DNA of 33,634 nt, from NCBI GenBank assembly GCA_025458915.1, contig JALORL010000010.1, positions 1-33,634 on the forward strand. Direction: 5' to 3'. This DNA is from Hydrogenophaga sp. (GTDB taxonomy: Bacteria > Pseudomonadota > Gammaproteobacteria > Burkholderiales > Burkholderiaceae_C). The notes beneath the pieces were generated by a model, which saw nothing but the letters and a program-made list of their open reading frames with translations, was not told where the DNA came from and ran no database searches. Shown in pieces: positions 1-8,266 of the stretch (positions within the stretch are counted from its first letter, which is position 1; each line of letters opens with the position of its first letter). The translations under genes were made by a program, and so were the position numbers.

Positions 1-1407
1 GCGTGTGGGCGGCAGCAGCAGCTCAGCGCCGGTTCCGCGAAACGCCAGCACGGCCACCTTGTCGCGCCGCACATAACACTCGGCCAGCAGCAGCTCCACC
101 GCGCCCTTGGCCTCGGCCAGCCGGTGCAGGGCGGCCGAGCCGGAAGCGTCCACCACGAACAGCGTGGTGGTCGGGCGGTGCTGGCGGTGGCGCACCACGT
201 GGAAGTCTTCGCGGCGCACTTCGATGTGCTTTCGGCCATCGACTTCTCCCTCGCGTTTCCGCAGCCGTTGCCAGGGCGCGGCAGCACGCAGGGTGTCCAG
301 GATGTGCAGGCGCGCACCGCCACGCGGTTCGCTGCGCCGCGTGCCCACCGGCCGGCCCCGGTTCGCGTGCTTCTGCAAGGCACCGGCCGAGCCGGCGGCC
401 TTGGCCCGTGCCTGCCGCTGCTGGCCGGCCTGCAGCGCGGCCAGCAGACCCGGCGGCAAAGCCGCCTGCATGGCTTCGATGAGCTGGTCTTCCAGGGCCT
501 TCGGGTCGGGCGGCGGGGTGCTGGTGGCGTCGTCTTCCGGCGGGGGCGGTTCGTTGTCGGTTGTTTCGGGCGGAGGCGGCTCCTCGGGTGGGGCCTGCTC
601 GGCCCCGGGTTCCTCGGGCGCGGGCAGGCGCGTGGCGCGCGGGGCCAGCACGAGGCGCGCGGCCAGGGCGGCATGGGTGTCGTCGGCTTCTTCGGCGCCG
701 GCCAGTGCGGCGGCGGCGCGCGTGGCGCGCAGGGCCAGCAGTGGTGCACGCAACGAGGCCACACCCCAGGCCAGCGCGGCGCCACACAGGGCCTGCACGA
801 TGGTGTCGGATACCGCTACCCGGGGCAGTGCGGCGCGGGCTTCTTCAATGTCCCGCACCGACCACTGCGGCACGCCGTCGGGATCGGTGGAGGGTGCGAG
901 TGCGAGCTGGAACGCCAGCCGGTCCAGCAGGGTGGCGGGCAGGCGTTCGTCGTCGTTGCCTTCGTCAAGTGCAACCAACCCGAAACGCGCGGGTTCGCTG
1001 GTGCCCAGGCCATCGCGCTGCAGGTGCACCTGCCGGGTGTCGAGCGCTGCACTCAGGTGGGCGGCCACATTGGCGCTGCAGCGCTCGGCCATGGCCAGCA
1101 GCAGCAGGCCACCGTCGGCCCGAGCCAGCAGCCCGCGCTGGGCCACCGGGCGCCCGGCCTGCAGCGTGGCGGCCAGGTCCAGGCCGCCGAGCAGGGCGGC
1201 ATCGCTGGCGTGGTGGGGCACACGCAGCAGCGGCGTACCGGCCGGCAGACTCTGTTTGAGCAAGGCCAGCCAGGCGTCGCGCAGCGGGCCGGAGGGCGCG
1301 CGCAGGGCCACGCCGCCCAGACCGGCGGGGTCCACCGCGCACAGCGCTGCGGCCAGCGCGGCGTCGGCGCTGAGGGTGATGGGCGTGAAGAGATTGACCG
1401 AGTGCAT
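1..1407 (-). CDS. bchD: Magnesium chelatase subunit D (BchD), 3' end outside window
   Basis: BchD forms the AAA+ motor of Mg-chelatase with BchI; with BchH it inserts Mg2+ into protoporphyrin IX, the first committed step of bacteriochlorophyll synthesis. Reading the minus strand from ATG at 1407 gives 469 open codons to the window edge. The order is a degenerate AAA+ domain (residues about 1-255) starting MHSVNLFTPITLSADAALAA, a Pro/Glu-rich linker (about 262-305), and an integrin-I/VWA domain with a MIDAS motif D420-A-S-G-S424. The visible protein ends in AFRGTGAELLLPPTR, typical of BchD VWA domains. The family is usually about 550-600 aa, so roughly 100 residues lie outside. No Shine-Dalgarno is visible before the ATG. 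It lies downstream of bchI on the same strand, separated by a repeat array. A cobaltochelatase-associated ChlD-like protein is the alternative, but the close BchI partner favours BchD. Confidence 0.9.
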   Translation of the reverse strand, partial: MHSVNLFTPITLSADAALAAALCAVDPAGLGGVALRAPSGPLRDAWLALLKQSLPAGTPLLRVPHHASDAALLGGLDLAATLQAGRPVAQRGLLARADGGLLLLAMAERCSANVAAHLSAALDTRQVHLQRDGLGTSEPARFGLVALDEGNDDERLPATLLDRLAFQLALAPSTDPDGVPQWSVRDIEEARAALPRVAVSDTIVQALCGAALAWGVASLRAPLLALRATRAAAALAGAEEADDTHAALAARLVLAPRATRLPAPEEPGAEQAPPEEPPPPETTDNEPPPPEDDATSTPPPDPKALEDQLIEAMQAALPPGLLAALQAGQQRQARAKAAGSAGALQKHANRGRPVGTRRSEPRGGARLHILDTLRAAAPWQRLRKREGEVDGRKHIEVRREDFHVVRHRQHRPTTTLFVVDASGSAALHRLAEAKGAVELLLAECYVRRDKVAVLAFRGTGAELLLPPTR

Positions 1408-1426
1408 GCGCAGGAGGCTGGGAGGG

Positions 1427-1642
1427 GCTTCGACAGGCTCAGCCCGAACGGAGGGGGCTCAGCCCGAACGGATAGGAGCGCGGTTCGAACAAACAAAATC
1501 CCGTTCGCCCTGAGCTTGTCGAAGGGCCCGTGCATCCTGAGCCTGTCGAAGGACCTGAGCTTGTCGAAGGGCCCGTGCATCCTGAGCCTGTCGAAGGACC
1601 TGAGCTTGTCGAAGGGCCCGTGCATCCTGAGCCTGTCGAAGG
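1427..1642. repeat. Tandem 45-bp array and inverted copies of a dispersed REP-like repeat
   Basis: The 305-bp gap between bchI and bchD is filled mainly by copies of a core CTGAGCYTGTCGAAGG. Three near-identical 45-bp units run 1509-1553, 1554-1598 and 1599-1642. Each holds one core with CTTG, the spacer GCCCGTGCAT, and one core with CCTG. An inverted copy (GCTTCGACAGGCTCAG followed by CCGAACGG) lies at 1427-1451 and a partial copy (GGCTCAGCCCGAACGG) at about 1455-1470. The opposing full copies at 1427-1451 and 1501-1525 could pair in RNA. I recall this core as a widely dispersed repeat in Burkholderiales genomes. Translated, it gives PEPVEG-like or DKLR-like repeats that are not real proteins. 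The rest of the gap (1643-1712) shows only a short palindrome CACCTGTGCAGGTG at 1646-1659. Confidence 0.9.
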
Positions 1643-1712
1643 GCTCACCTGTGCAGGTGCCAGTGCGCTCCGCGTTGGCCTGTCGGTCGAATCGCGCACG
1701 GGGAGTGGCCGT

Positions 1713-2738
1713 TCAGGCCAGCAGTTCGCTCACCGCGCGCTCCACCCGGGTGCCGGAACCGGCGTTGTCCAGGGGGTTGCGGCGCAGGCGGTGGCGCAGG
1801 GCGGGGGCGGCCACGCGGCGGATGTGGGCGTCGGCCACAGCCTTGTCGCCGTCCAGCGCGGCCATGGCGCGCGCGGCGCGCAGCAGGGTCAGGTCGCCGC
1901 GCAAGCCGTCGGTGCCCAGCGCGGCGCACAGGGTGCTGATGCGTTCGCGCATGGTGTCGCTGATGACCACTTCCGGCAGGCGCTTGCGTGCGGCCGTGAT
2001 CTGGCGGGTGATGCGCTCGTCGGCCTTCTGCCATTGCGCCACAAAGGCGGCGCGGTCTTGCTCGAAAGCGTCCCGGCGGCGAACCACTTCCACCCGGTCG
2101 GCCAGGGTTTCCGGTGTTTTCACTTCCACCGACAGGCCAAAGCGGTCCAGCAGTTGCGGGCGCAGTTCGCCTTCTTCGGGGTTGCCGCTGCCCACCAGCA
2201 CGAAGCGCGCCGGATGGCGCACGCTCAGCCCTTCGCGCTCCACCACGTTTTCCCCGGATGCAGCCACGTCGATCAGCAGGTCCACCAGGTGGTCTTCCAG
2301 CAGGTTCACTTCGTCGATGTACAGGAAGCCGCGGTGCGCCTGCGCCAACAGGCCGGGCTCGAAGGCCTTCACGCCCTGCGACAGCGCACGCTCCAGGTCG
2401 AGTGCTCCAACCACACGGTCTTCGGTGGCGCCTAAAGGCAGGTCCACCACGGGCACCGGAATGAGGTGGGTCTTGGGGGTGGTGCCGGCAGGTTTCAGGG
2501 CTGCGCATTCGGTGCAGCGGCTGCCGGTGTCGGCCGGATCGCAGCCGTAGCGGCAACCCACCACCGCCTTCATGCGGGGCAGCAGGGCGGCAAGCCCGCG
2601 CACGGCAGTGGACTTGCCGGTGCCCCGGTCACCGAGGACCAGAACGCCCCCGATGCCGGAGTCGATGGCGGCGATGAGAATCGCCGTTTTCATTTCGTCC
2701 TGTCCGACGATTGCTGAGAAAGGGAATGCCTGGGCCAT
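1713..2738 (-). CDS. bchI: Magnesium chelatase ATPase subunit I (BchI)
   Basis: This AAA+ ATPase powers Mg2+ insertion into protoporphyrin IX with BchD and BchH in bacteriochlorophyll synthesis. It has 341 aa, the normal family length. It opens with FPFSAIVGQDEMKTAIL and has Walker A GDRGTGKST (36-44), the conserved VPVVDLPLGATEDRVVGALD block (about 95-114), Walker B FLYIDE (138-143), the sensor GSGNPEEGELRPQLLDRFG, and a C-terminal RHRLRRNPLDNAGSG. An insertion after Walker A carries four cysteines (C62, C66, C75, C78; C-x3-C-x8-C-x2-C). The start ATG at 2738 follows a -10-like CATACT by 8 nt, with only a weak GAG as possible ribosome-binding site. It lies 62 bp downstream of an RND permease gene on the same strand and upstream of bchD. 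Confidence 0.95.
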   Translation of the reverse strand: MAQAFPFSAIVGQDEMKTAILIAAIDSGIGGVLVLGDRGTGKSTAVRGLAALLPRMKAVVGCRYGCDPADTGSRCTECAALKPAGTTPKTHLIPVPVVDLPLGATEDRVVGALDLERALSQGVKAFEPGLLAQAHRGFLYIDEVNLLEDHLVDLLIDVAASGENVVEREGLSVRHPARFVLVGSGNPEEGELRPQLLDRFGLSVEVKTPETLADRVEVVRRRDAFEQDRAAFVAQWQKADERITRQITAARKRLPEVVISDTMRERISTLCAALGTDGLRGDLTLLRAARAMAALDGDKAVADAHIRRVAAPALRHRLRRNPLDNAGSGTRVERAVSELLA

Positions 2739-2750
2739 AGCGTCTCAGTA

Positions 2751-2791
2751 TGTCACAGGGGCCCCGGGTGCGTTCTCGGGTGACACCCGGG
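2751..2791. promoter_or_regulatory. Nested dyads between RND permease gene and bchI
   Basis: The 62-bp spacer holds TGTCAC (2751-2756) paired with GTGACA (2780-2785), and CCCGGGTG (2763-2770) paired with CACCCGGG (2784-2791). There is no T-run after the hairpin in the direction of transcription (minus), so it does not look like an intrinsic terminator. TGT-N12-ACG at 2794-2811 resembles, but does not match, the PpsR/CrtJ site TGT-N12-ACA. An operator or RNA structure controlling bchI is an inference. Confidence 0.4.
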
Positions 2792-2800
2792 TATGTCTGA

Positions 2801-5800
2801 TTAATCTGACGCATTGCATGGGGCATGCAGGGCGGCTTTCAGGCGCTGGCCCTTGCGCCGCATGAAACCCAGGTACAGCAACGGCACCACGAACAGCGTG
2901 AGCACGGTCGAAAACGCCAGCCCCCACACGATGCTGGCGGCCACCGGCCCCCACAGCAGGCTCTTGCCGCCGATGCCGAAGGCCAGCGAAAACAGCCCGC
3001 CAATGGTGGTGGTGGTGGTGATCAGGATGGGCACCACGCGCCGGCGACCGGCCTGCACGATGGCGTGGATGGCTCCCATGCCACGCTCCAGCCGGTCATT
3101 GGCCGCGTCGATCAGCACGATGGCCGAATTGACCGCGATGCCGGTGAGTGCAATCACGCCATACAGCGTATAGAGCGACATCGGATTGTTGGAAATCGCC
3201 AGGCCGAAGGCCACGCCGGTGAAGGCCAGCGGCACGGTCACCAGAATCATCATGGGCTGGAAATAGCTCTTGAACTGCGCCGCCAGGATCAGGTAGATCA
3301 GGCCCAACCCCAGCAGGAACAGCACCTGCATGGCCGCCAGGCTTTCTTCGATGTCCTCCAGCTCGCCCGAAAAGTCCAGGTCGATGCCAGGGTGCTGCGT
3401 GCGGATCGCTTCCCACTCGGCCTTGATGAAGTCGTTGGCCACGCGGGTGTCGGTCACATCCTTGTCGAGGTTGGCCTCCACCGTGGTGGTGCGGCGCAGG
3501 TTGTAGTGGCGGATGAAGCCGCGGCCCGGTGCAGCTTCGGCCTGCACCAGCGCGCCCAGGCGCGTGGTGCTGCCGTCGGGCAGGGCAATCGGTTCGTCGA
3601 GCAGGCTGGCCGGGTCCACGCGCACGGCACTGCCTTCCAGCAGGGCCTGGTCGGAGCGCACGCGCAGTTCCACCTTGTCGCCCCCGTCGCGGGTGAAGGC
3701 CACCACCTCGCCGTCGACCGCCAGGCGCACCAGGCGCGCCACCTGGGCGGCGTTCAGGCCGGCGTTGCGCACGGCCTCGTTGTCCAGCGTGATCTGCAGC
3801 TGGTCGCGGCCGGGCAGGTTGTCGTCCTTGACGTCGGTGGCGCCGGGAATGCGGTTCACGATGGCCTTGACCGCGTTGGCGGCGGCGGCGATCTGGTCGA
3901 AGTCGTCGCCGCGCACCTTCACGCTGATGGCCTTGCCCGCCGGGGGGCCACCCGAAAGCACGGTGAAGCTGCGCGTGCTGGGGGAGTTCATGGATTCCAC
4001 CGCTTCGCGCATGCTGTCCACCACGTCGGTCACCTCCCGGGCGTTGTCGGTGCGCGGGTTGAGCGAAACGAACACCTGGCCATACAGGTCGCCGTAGACC
4101 ACATCGGTCTCGGTGAATTTGATGCCTGCGGTGGAGGTGGCCGCGCGCGCCTCGCCGTCGGGGCCCACGCCTTGCAGCTTCGAGCGCACCACTTCTTCCA
4201 CCCGCTGGGTTTCCAGCAGGGTCTGCTCCAGCGTGGCGCTCTCCGGCATGTCCACGTTCACATAGAAGGCGCGGATCGGGTCGAATGCGAAAAACTGCAC
4301 CCGCACAATGCCGGTGCCCACCAGCGCCACCGCTGCCACCACCGCCATCACGCCCACCACGGCAAAGCGCTTGGGGCGGCGCAGCACGTAGCCCAGGGCC
4401 TGGCCATAGCGCAGGCGCAGGCCCCGGTTGAAGCGTTCGCGCCACAGCTGCACGCGCGAAGGGCGGTCAAAGCGCAGTCCCACCGCGCTCACGTGCACCG
4501 GCATCATCCAGAACGCTTCCAGCAGCGAAATGAGCAGCGCCAGTGTGACCACGAAGGGAATCACGAACATGAACTTGCCCACGATGCCGGGCAGCAGCAT
4601 CAGCGGCAAAAACGCGGCCATGGTGGTGGCCACCGAGGCCAGCACCGGTTTCCACACCTCGGCAATCGCGTCCAGGCTGGCCTGCAGGGCTTCCTGGCCG
4701 CGCTGCATGCGGTAGTAGATGGCTTCGACCACCACCACCGCGTCGTCCACCAGCATGCCTAGCGCGATCACCACGCCCAGCAGCACCGACACGTTGACCG
4801 TGTAGTCCAGGGTGTTGAGCACGGCAAACGTGCCCATGAGCGAAAACGGAATGCCAATGGCCACCAGCATGCCGATGCGCCAGCCCAGGAACAGCCAGCA
4901 CACCGCCAGCACCAGCACGATGCCGTACAGCGCGTTGGTTTCCATCACGCCGATGGCTTCGCGGGTCGGCACGGTCTGGTCGTCGGTGAGCACGAGTTCC
5001 AGGCCCAGCGGCGCGAGCACCTGGTTCTGGCGCTCCATGAAGACCTTGAGCTCGTCCACGAGATCCAGTGTGTTGGTGCGCGTTTTTTTGGTGATGGCCA
5101 GCGAAATGGCATTGCGCCCGCCGGTGGCCGCGAGGTCCGAGGCCGGGGCACGCGCCCGCTCGATGCGCGCCACTTCGCCCAGCCGGGCCGACACACCGGG
5201 GCGGTTGCTGGAGACCACCGGCAGATTCGCCAGCGCCTGCGGGTCGGTCACGACACCCTTCACGCCCACTGCCCAGGCGCCGCTCTGGGTCTTCAGCGTG
5301 CCGCCAGTGGTGTCTCTCCACCAGCTGGAGAGGGTGTCGGCCACGTCGGTGGACAACAACCCGCGCGCCGCCAGCGCCTGCGGGTTGGGGCTGACCAGGA
5401 TTTCGGGGTCGCGCAGGCCGGCGGCCACCACCGTGTCCACGCCGCCAATGCGTTCCAGATCGGACTGGATGCGGCGCGCGTTCACCCGCAGGGTTTCGTC
5501 GTCGGCCTGGCCCACCAGCATCATGGACGCGGTCGGAAACCCGTTGCTGGTGGTGATTTCGATGATCAGCGGGTCCTCCGCGTCGGCGGGCAGTTCGCTG
5601 GAGGTCTTGTTCTGGATTTCGCGGCGCAGGTCGGCCATGCGCTTGTCGAAGGTGCGTTCGTCGATTTCGCGGAAACGCACCAGCATGCTGGAGACGTTCT
5701 CGCGCGAGTTGGAGAGCACGAAGCGCACGTCGGCCACGCCTTTGATGGCGTCTTCCAGCGGGTTGGTGATCAGCCGCTCCACGTCCTCGGCGCTGGCGCC

Positions 5801-5956
5801 GGGAAGGGTGGCGGTCACGGCCACCCAGTTGAAGTTGATTTCCGGGTCCTGTTCGCGCGGCATGGTCAGATAGCTGACCAGGCCGAGGAGCAGGACCACC
5901 ACGAAGGCGATGTTGGCCAGCGGGTGGTTGGTGAGCAGGGCGCGCATGAAGGGCAT
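2801..5956 (-). CDS. RND efflux permease (HAE1/AcrB-like)
   Basis: This proton-driven inner-membrane pump of the AcrB/HAE1 family works with a periplasmic adaptor and an outer-membrane channel. It has 1051 aa, the usual size. TM1 is about residues 14-31, followed by MPREQDPEINFNWV and a large porter domain. TM2 starts near 343, and TM4 has the charged motif MLVDDAVVVVE (401-411) of the proton relay. The second half repeats this layout and ends in a basic tail. ATG at 5956 was chosen because AAGG sits 7 nt upstream and the family begins MPFMRALLTNHPLANIAF; a TTG at 6034 overlapping the adaptor stop (TTGA) is a possible longer start. It follows its adaptor by 74 bp. The substrate is unknown, and no TolC-type gene is nearby. 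Confidence 0.92.
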   Translation of the reverse strand: MPFMRALLTNHPLANIAFVVVLLLGLVSYLTMPREQDPEINFNWVAVTATLPGASAEDVERLITNPLEDAIKGVADVRFVLSNSRENVSSMLVRFREIDERTFDKRMADLRREIQNKTSSELPADAEDPLIIEITTSNGFPTASMMLVGQADDETLRVNARRIQSDLERIGGVDTVVAAGLRDPEILVSPNPQALAARGLLSTDVADTLSSWWRDTTGGTLKTQSGAWAVGVKGVVTDPQALANLPVVSSNRPGVSARLGEVARIERARAPASDLAATGGRNAISLAITKKTRTNTLDLVDELKVFMERQNQVLAPLGLELVLTDDQTVPTREAIGVMETNALYGIVLVLAVCWLFLGWRIGMLVAIGIPFSLMGTFAVLNTLDYTVNVSVLLGVVIALGMLVDDAVVVVEAIYYRMQRGQEALQASLDAIAEVWKPVLASVATTMAAFLPLMLLPGIVGKFMFVIPFVVTLALLISLLEAFWMMPVHVSAVGLRFDRPSRVQLWRERFNRGLRLRYGQALGYVLRRPKRFAVVGVMAVVAAVALVGTGIVRVQFFAFDPIRAFYVNVDMPESATLEQTLLETQRVEEVVRSKLQGVGPDGEARAATSTAGIKFTETDVVYGDLYGQVFVSLNPRTDNAREVTDVVDSMREAVESMNSPSTRSFTVLSGGPPAGKAISVKVRGDDFDQIAAAANAVKAIVNRIPGATDVKDDNLPGRDQLQITLDNEAVRNAGLNAAQVARLVRLAVDGEVVAFTRDGGDKVELRVRSDQALLEGSAVRVDPASLLDEPIALPDGSTTRLGALVQAEAAPGRGFIRHYNLRRTTTVEANLDKDVTDTRVANDFIKAEWEAIRTQHPGIDLDFSGELEDIEESLAAMQVLFLLGLGLIYLILAAQFKSYFQPMMILVTVPLAFTGVAFGLAISNNPMSLYTLYGVIALTGIAVNSAIVLIDAANDRLERGMGAIHAIVQAGRRRVVPILITTTTTIGGLFSLAFGIGGKSLLWGPVAASIVWGLAFSTVLTLFVVPLLYLGFMRRKGQRLKAALHAPCNASD

Positions 5957-6030
5957 GAAGGAGCCTTGTGCGAATGGAGAGGGATGCGACCGTCGGTTGG
6001 CGCTGGTGGGTCTGGCAGCGTTCGTTGCGT

Positions 6031-7119
6031 TCAAGGCGTGGTGGTGCGCACCTCGATGGCCTGTCCATCCTGCAGCGCTTCCTGGCCACGCACCACCACG
6101 CGGATCGTGCCTGGCAGGCTCTGCGGTACCGGGGTGGCCCGGCTTTCCTGGGCTCCGGTCAAGGTCACGAACTGCGCACTTGCCTGGGCACCGTCCCCTT
6201 GCACCACGAACACGCCCAGGGAACCGTTGCGCCGCACCATCAGCTGGGGCGGCAGGTGCGGCTGGCGCTCCTGCCAGCGCAGGGTGCCGCTGACACCGGA
6301 GGCGGGCGTGTTGGCCGGGTCGGTGAAGGCCAGCCGCGCCGCCTGGGTCCGGGCCGGCGCAGTGACGGTGTTGGCCACGCGCAGCAGGCGCACCGGGTAC
6401 TGGCCTTCGCGGGTGTGCAGCTGCGGCGCGGTGGCGCTGCGCAAACCGGCCACGTCAGCCGGAATCAGGGTGGCGCTGACTTCGTTGTGGCCGTCTTCCA
6501 CCAGTTCGTACAAAACCGTTCCAGGCGAGACTGCCTCGCCCGTCTGTGCCATGCGAGCACGCACGCTGCCGGAAAATGGCGCCACCAGCCGGGTTTTCGC
6601 CAGCTGGCGCTGCGCAGTGGCCAGTTCGGCGCCGGCGCTGGTGACGTCGGACTGCACCAGGGTGACGTCGGTTTCGCGCTGGGCCAGCGCTTCCTGCGAG
6701 AAGAAGCCTTGCGCCACCAGTTCGCGCGAGCGCTGCAGCTGCGCCTGTGCCAGTTGCAGGCGCGAGCGCGCAGCCTCCAGGCTGGCGCGGGCGCGTTGCA
6801 CCGCCAGTTCGTAGTCGCGCGGGTCGATCTGCACCAGCAGCTCGCCCTTTTTCACGCTGTCGCCCACATCGGCATTCCAGCGCAGCACGCTGCCCGACAC
6901 CTCGGCCGAGAGCTTCGATTCGTTGCGCGCAACCACGTCGGCGGGCGCTTCCCGCTGTGGCAACAACCACACTTTCTCCAGGGGCTGGGCGTCCACGGTG
7001 ACACGGGCAGGCGCCACAGGGCTGGCGTTCTGGGCCCAGGCCGAGGGAATCAGCAGCGCGGCTGCCAGGGCGAAGGCGGTGCGGCGGTTGGGTTGCGTGC
7101 GGTGCATGGGGATCGGCAT
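6031..7119 (-). CDS. RND periplasmic adaptor (membrane fusion protein)
   Basis: This adaptor links the downstream RND permease to an outer-membrane channel. It has 362 aa. A Sec signal peptide (AFALAAALLIPSAWAQ, cleavage near residue 30) is followed by a beta-barrel and lipoyl half (SKLSAEVSGSVLRWNADVGDS), an alpha-helical hairpin rich in Ala/Gln/Arg (VQRARASLEAARSRLQLAQAQ), the second lipoyl half (LVAPFSGSVRARMAQTGEAV) and a membrane-proximal domain. ATG 7119 is preferred over upstream in-frame starts because AGGAC lies 5 nt before it and the signal peptide then begins properly. It lies 79 bp after hpnC and before the RND permease on the same strand, so all three may be co-transcribed. Confidence 0.9.
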   Translation of the reverse strand: MPIPMHRTQPNRRTAFALAAALLIPSAWAQNASPVAPARVTVDAQPLEKVWLLPQREAPADVVARNESKLSAEVSGSVLRWNADVGDSVKKGELLVQIDPRDYELAVQRARASLEAARSRLQLAQAQLQRSRELVAQGFFSQEALAQRETDVTLVQSDVTSAGAELATAQRQLAKTRLVAPFSGSVRARMAQTGEAVSPGTVLYELVEDGHNEVSATLIPADVAGLRSATAPQLHTREGQYPVRLLRVANTVTAPARTQAARLAFTDPANTPASGVSGTLRWQERQPHLPPQLMVRRNGSLGVFVVQGDGAQASAQFVTLTGAQESRATPVPQSLPGTIRVVVRGQEALQDGQAIEVRTTTP

Positions 7120-7198
7120 GAAAAGTCCTGTGGGGGCAATGGACAGATGAAACGGCTGGGGCTGGGTTGCGGGCAATGCAGGACCGAAGTGGCTGGTG

Positions 7199-8131
7199 TC
7201 ACATCCACAGGGCGCGCCACAGCAGCAGTGGCAGATCGGCTTTCTGGAGACGGGGACGGGTGAGCCAGGTGCAGTGGTCAATGGCAGCAATGCCGTCGAG
7301 GATGCGCAGGCCACCCTGAACCACCACGCGCAGTTCCCATCCCGCGCGGCCCGGCACGCGCCGCACCAGCGGAGCACCCTGCATCATCAGCCCGCGCGCG
7401 TGGGCACTCAGTTCGGCCACCACCGCACGGGCCGGCAGGTTGGGGGCGGGGGCGCTGGGGGCGAAGTGGGCTTCGGTGGCGGCGTGGCGACGCATGACGT
7501 CCTGTGGCAGGTAACTGCGTCCCCGGCCCAGGTCCGTGCGGATGTCCTGCCAGAAATTGATCAGCTGCAATGCGCTGCAGATCTGGTCGCTCTGGTGCAG
7601 TGCTTCGGCGTCGTGCACGCCGTACAAATGCAGCAGCAGCCGGCCGACCGGCTGGGCCGAGAGCCGGGTGTAGGCCAGCAGTTCATCCACGTCGGCATAA
7701 CGGTGTTCGCTGGCAGTGTGGCGCACGTCCTGCTCGAACGCGCTGATGAGATCGTGCAGCGGCTCAAGCGGCAGGCGGTGTTGGCGCAGGGCGGTGGCCA
7801 ATGGCCCGAACACCTGGGGCCATGCAGGTACATCCCCCGCAGGAAGAGCATTGCTTTCGCCGGGTGGCTCGGCGCAACGTTGCAACGCCTGGCGGTAGGC
7901 TGCAAGTTGCTCCAGCCGCAGCAGAGCCGGTGCATCTCCTTCGTCGGCCAGATCGTCGGCCGTCCGCGCGAAGTGGTAGATCGCCTGTACCGCTGGCCGC
8001 AATCGGGCTGGGCACAGCCAGGAGGCCACCGGAAAGTTCTCGTAGTGTCCGACCGACTGGGTGAGCGGGGCCACGGCCAGCGAGGCGCTGGCAGGTACGG
8101 GAGCAGCAGGTGTTGCGGGGCGGGTGTTCAC
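7199..8131 (-). CDS. hpnC: Squalene/phytoene synthase family protein, HpnC type
   Basis: HpnC acts with HpnD and HpnE in the three-enzyme route from farnesyl diphosphate to squalene, the hopanoid precursor. HpnC converts presqualene diphosphate to hydroxysqualene. The 310-aa protein has HYENFPVASWLCPARLR (about 29-45), typical of HpnC, a first Asp-rich motif DDLADE (59-64) and a second motif QDIRTDLGRGRSYLP (195-209). It starts at GTG 8131; no in-frame ATG precedes the conserved region and no clear ribosome-binding site is seen. hpnD and hpnE are not in this window. It heads a minus-strand series with an RND adaptor and permease. Phytoene synthase CrtB is the alternative, which matters because bch genes lie nearby, but the ENFPVAS signature favours HpnC. 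Confidence 0.85.
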   Translation of the reverse strand: MNTRPATPAAPVPASASLAVAPLTQSVGHYENFPVASWLCPARLRPAVQAIYHFARTADDLADEGDAPALLRLEQLAAYRQALQRCAEPPGESNALPAGDVPAWPQVFGPLATALRQHRLPLEPLHDLISAFEQDVRHTASEHRYADVDELLAYTRLSAQPVGRLLLHLYGVHDAEALHQSDQICSALQLINFWQDIRTDLGRGRSYLPQDVMRRHAATEAHFAPSAPAPNLPARAVVAELSAHARGLMMQGAPLVRRVPGRAGWELRVVVQGGLRILDGIAAIDHCTWLTRPRLQKADLPLLLWRALWM

Positions 8132-8266
8132 GGATGTTGGAGGGTCAATGAGGCGATGCCTGCAGCGGCTCGCTGCGCGGGCTGCAACCAGCCTCCAGCG
8201 GGCGCTGTCGGGCGAAGGGAGGCAGCGTACGGAGGCACGGGCGAGGCAGGAAGTTGCACTACAATT

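Noticed and set aside
23-787. Long minus-strand frame rich in Arg, Ala and Gly
   Set aside because: It is a shifted frame of bchD; the true frame runs off the window edge and matches BchD throughout.
1509-1642. Possible CRISPR array
   Set aside because: The 45-bp units are contiguous with near-identical sequence; there are no unique spacers and no cas genes.
1530-2435. Plus-strand open frame starting with PEPVEG-type repeats
   Set aside because: It is a translation of the DNA repeats continuing antisense to bchI; bchI on the minus strand has full family conservation.
2794-2811. PpsR/CrtJ binding site before bchI
   Set aside because: The match is TGT-N12-ACG rather than ACA and it overlaps the permease stop codon; kept only as a note.
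2825-4762. 645-aa plus-strand open frame rich in His and Gln
   Set aside because: It is antisense to the RND permease gene; high GC removes stops in that frame and it resembles no family.
7199-8131. Phytoene synthase crtB of a carotenoid cluster
   Set aside because: The ENFPVAS and related segments are HpnC-like, and no crtI or other carotenoid gene is adjacent.
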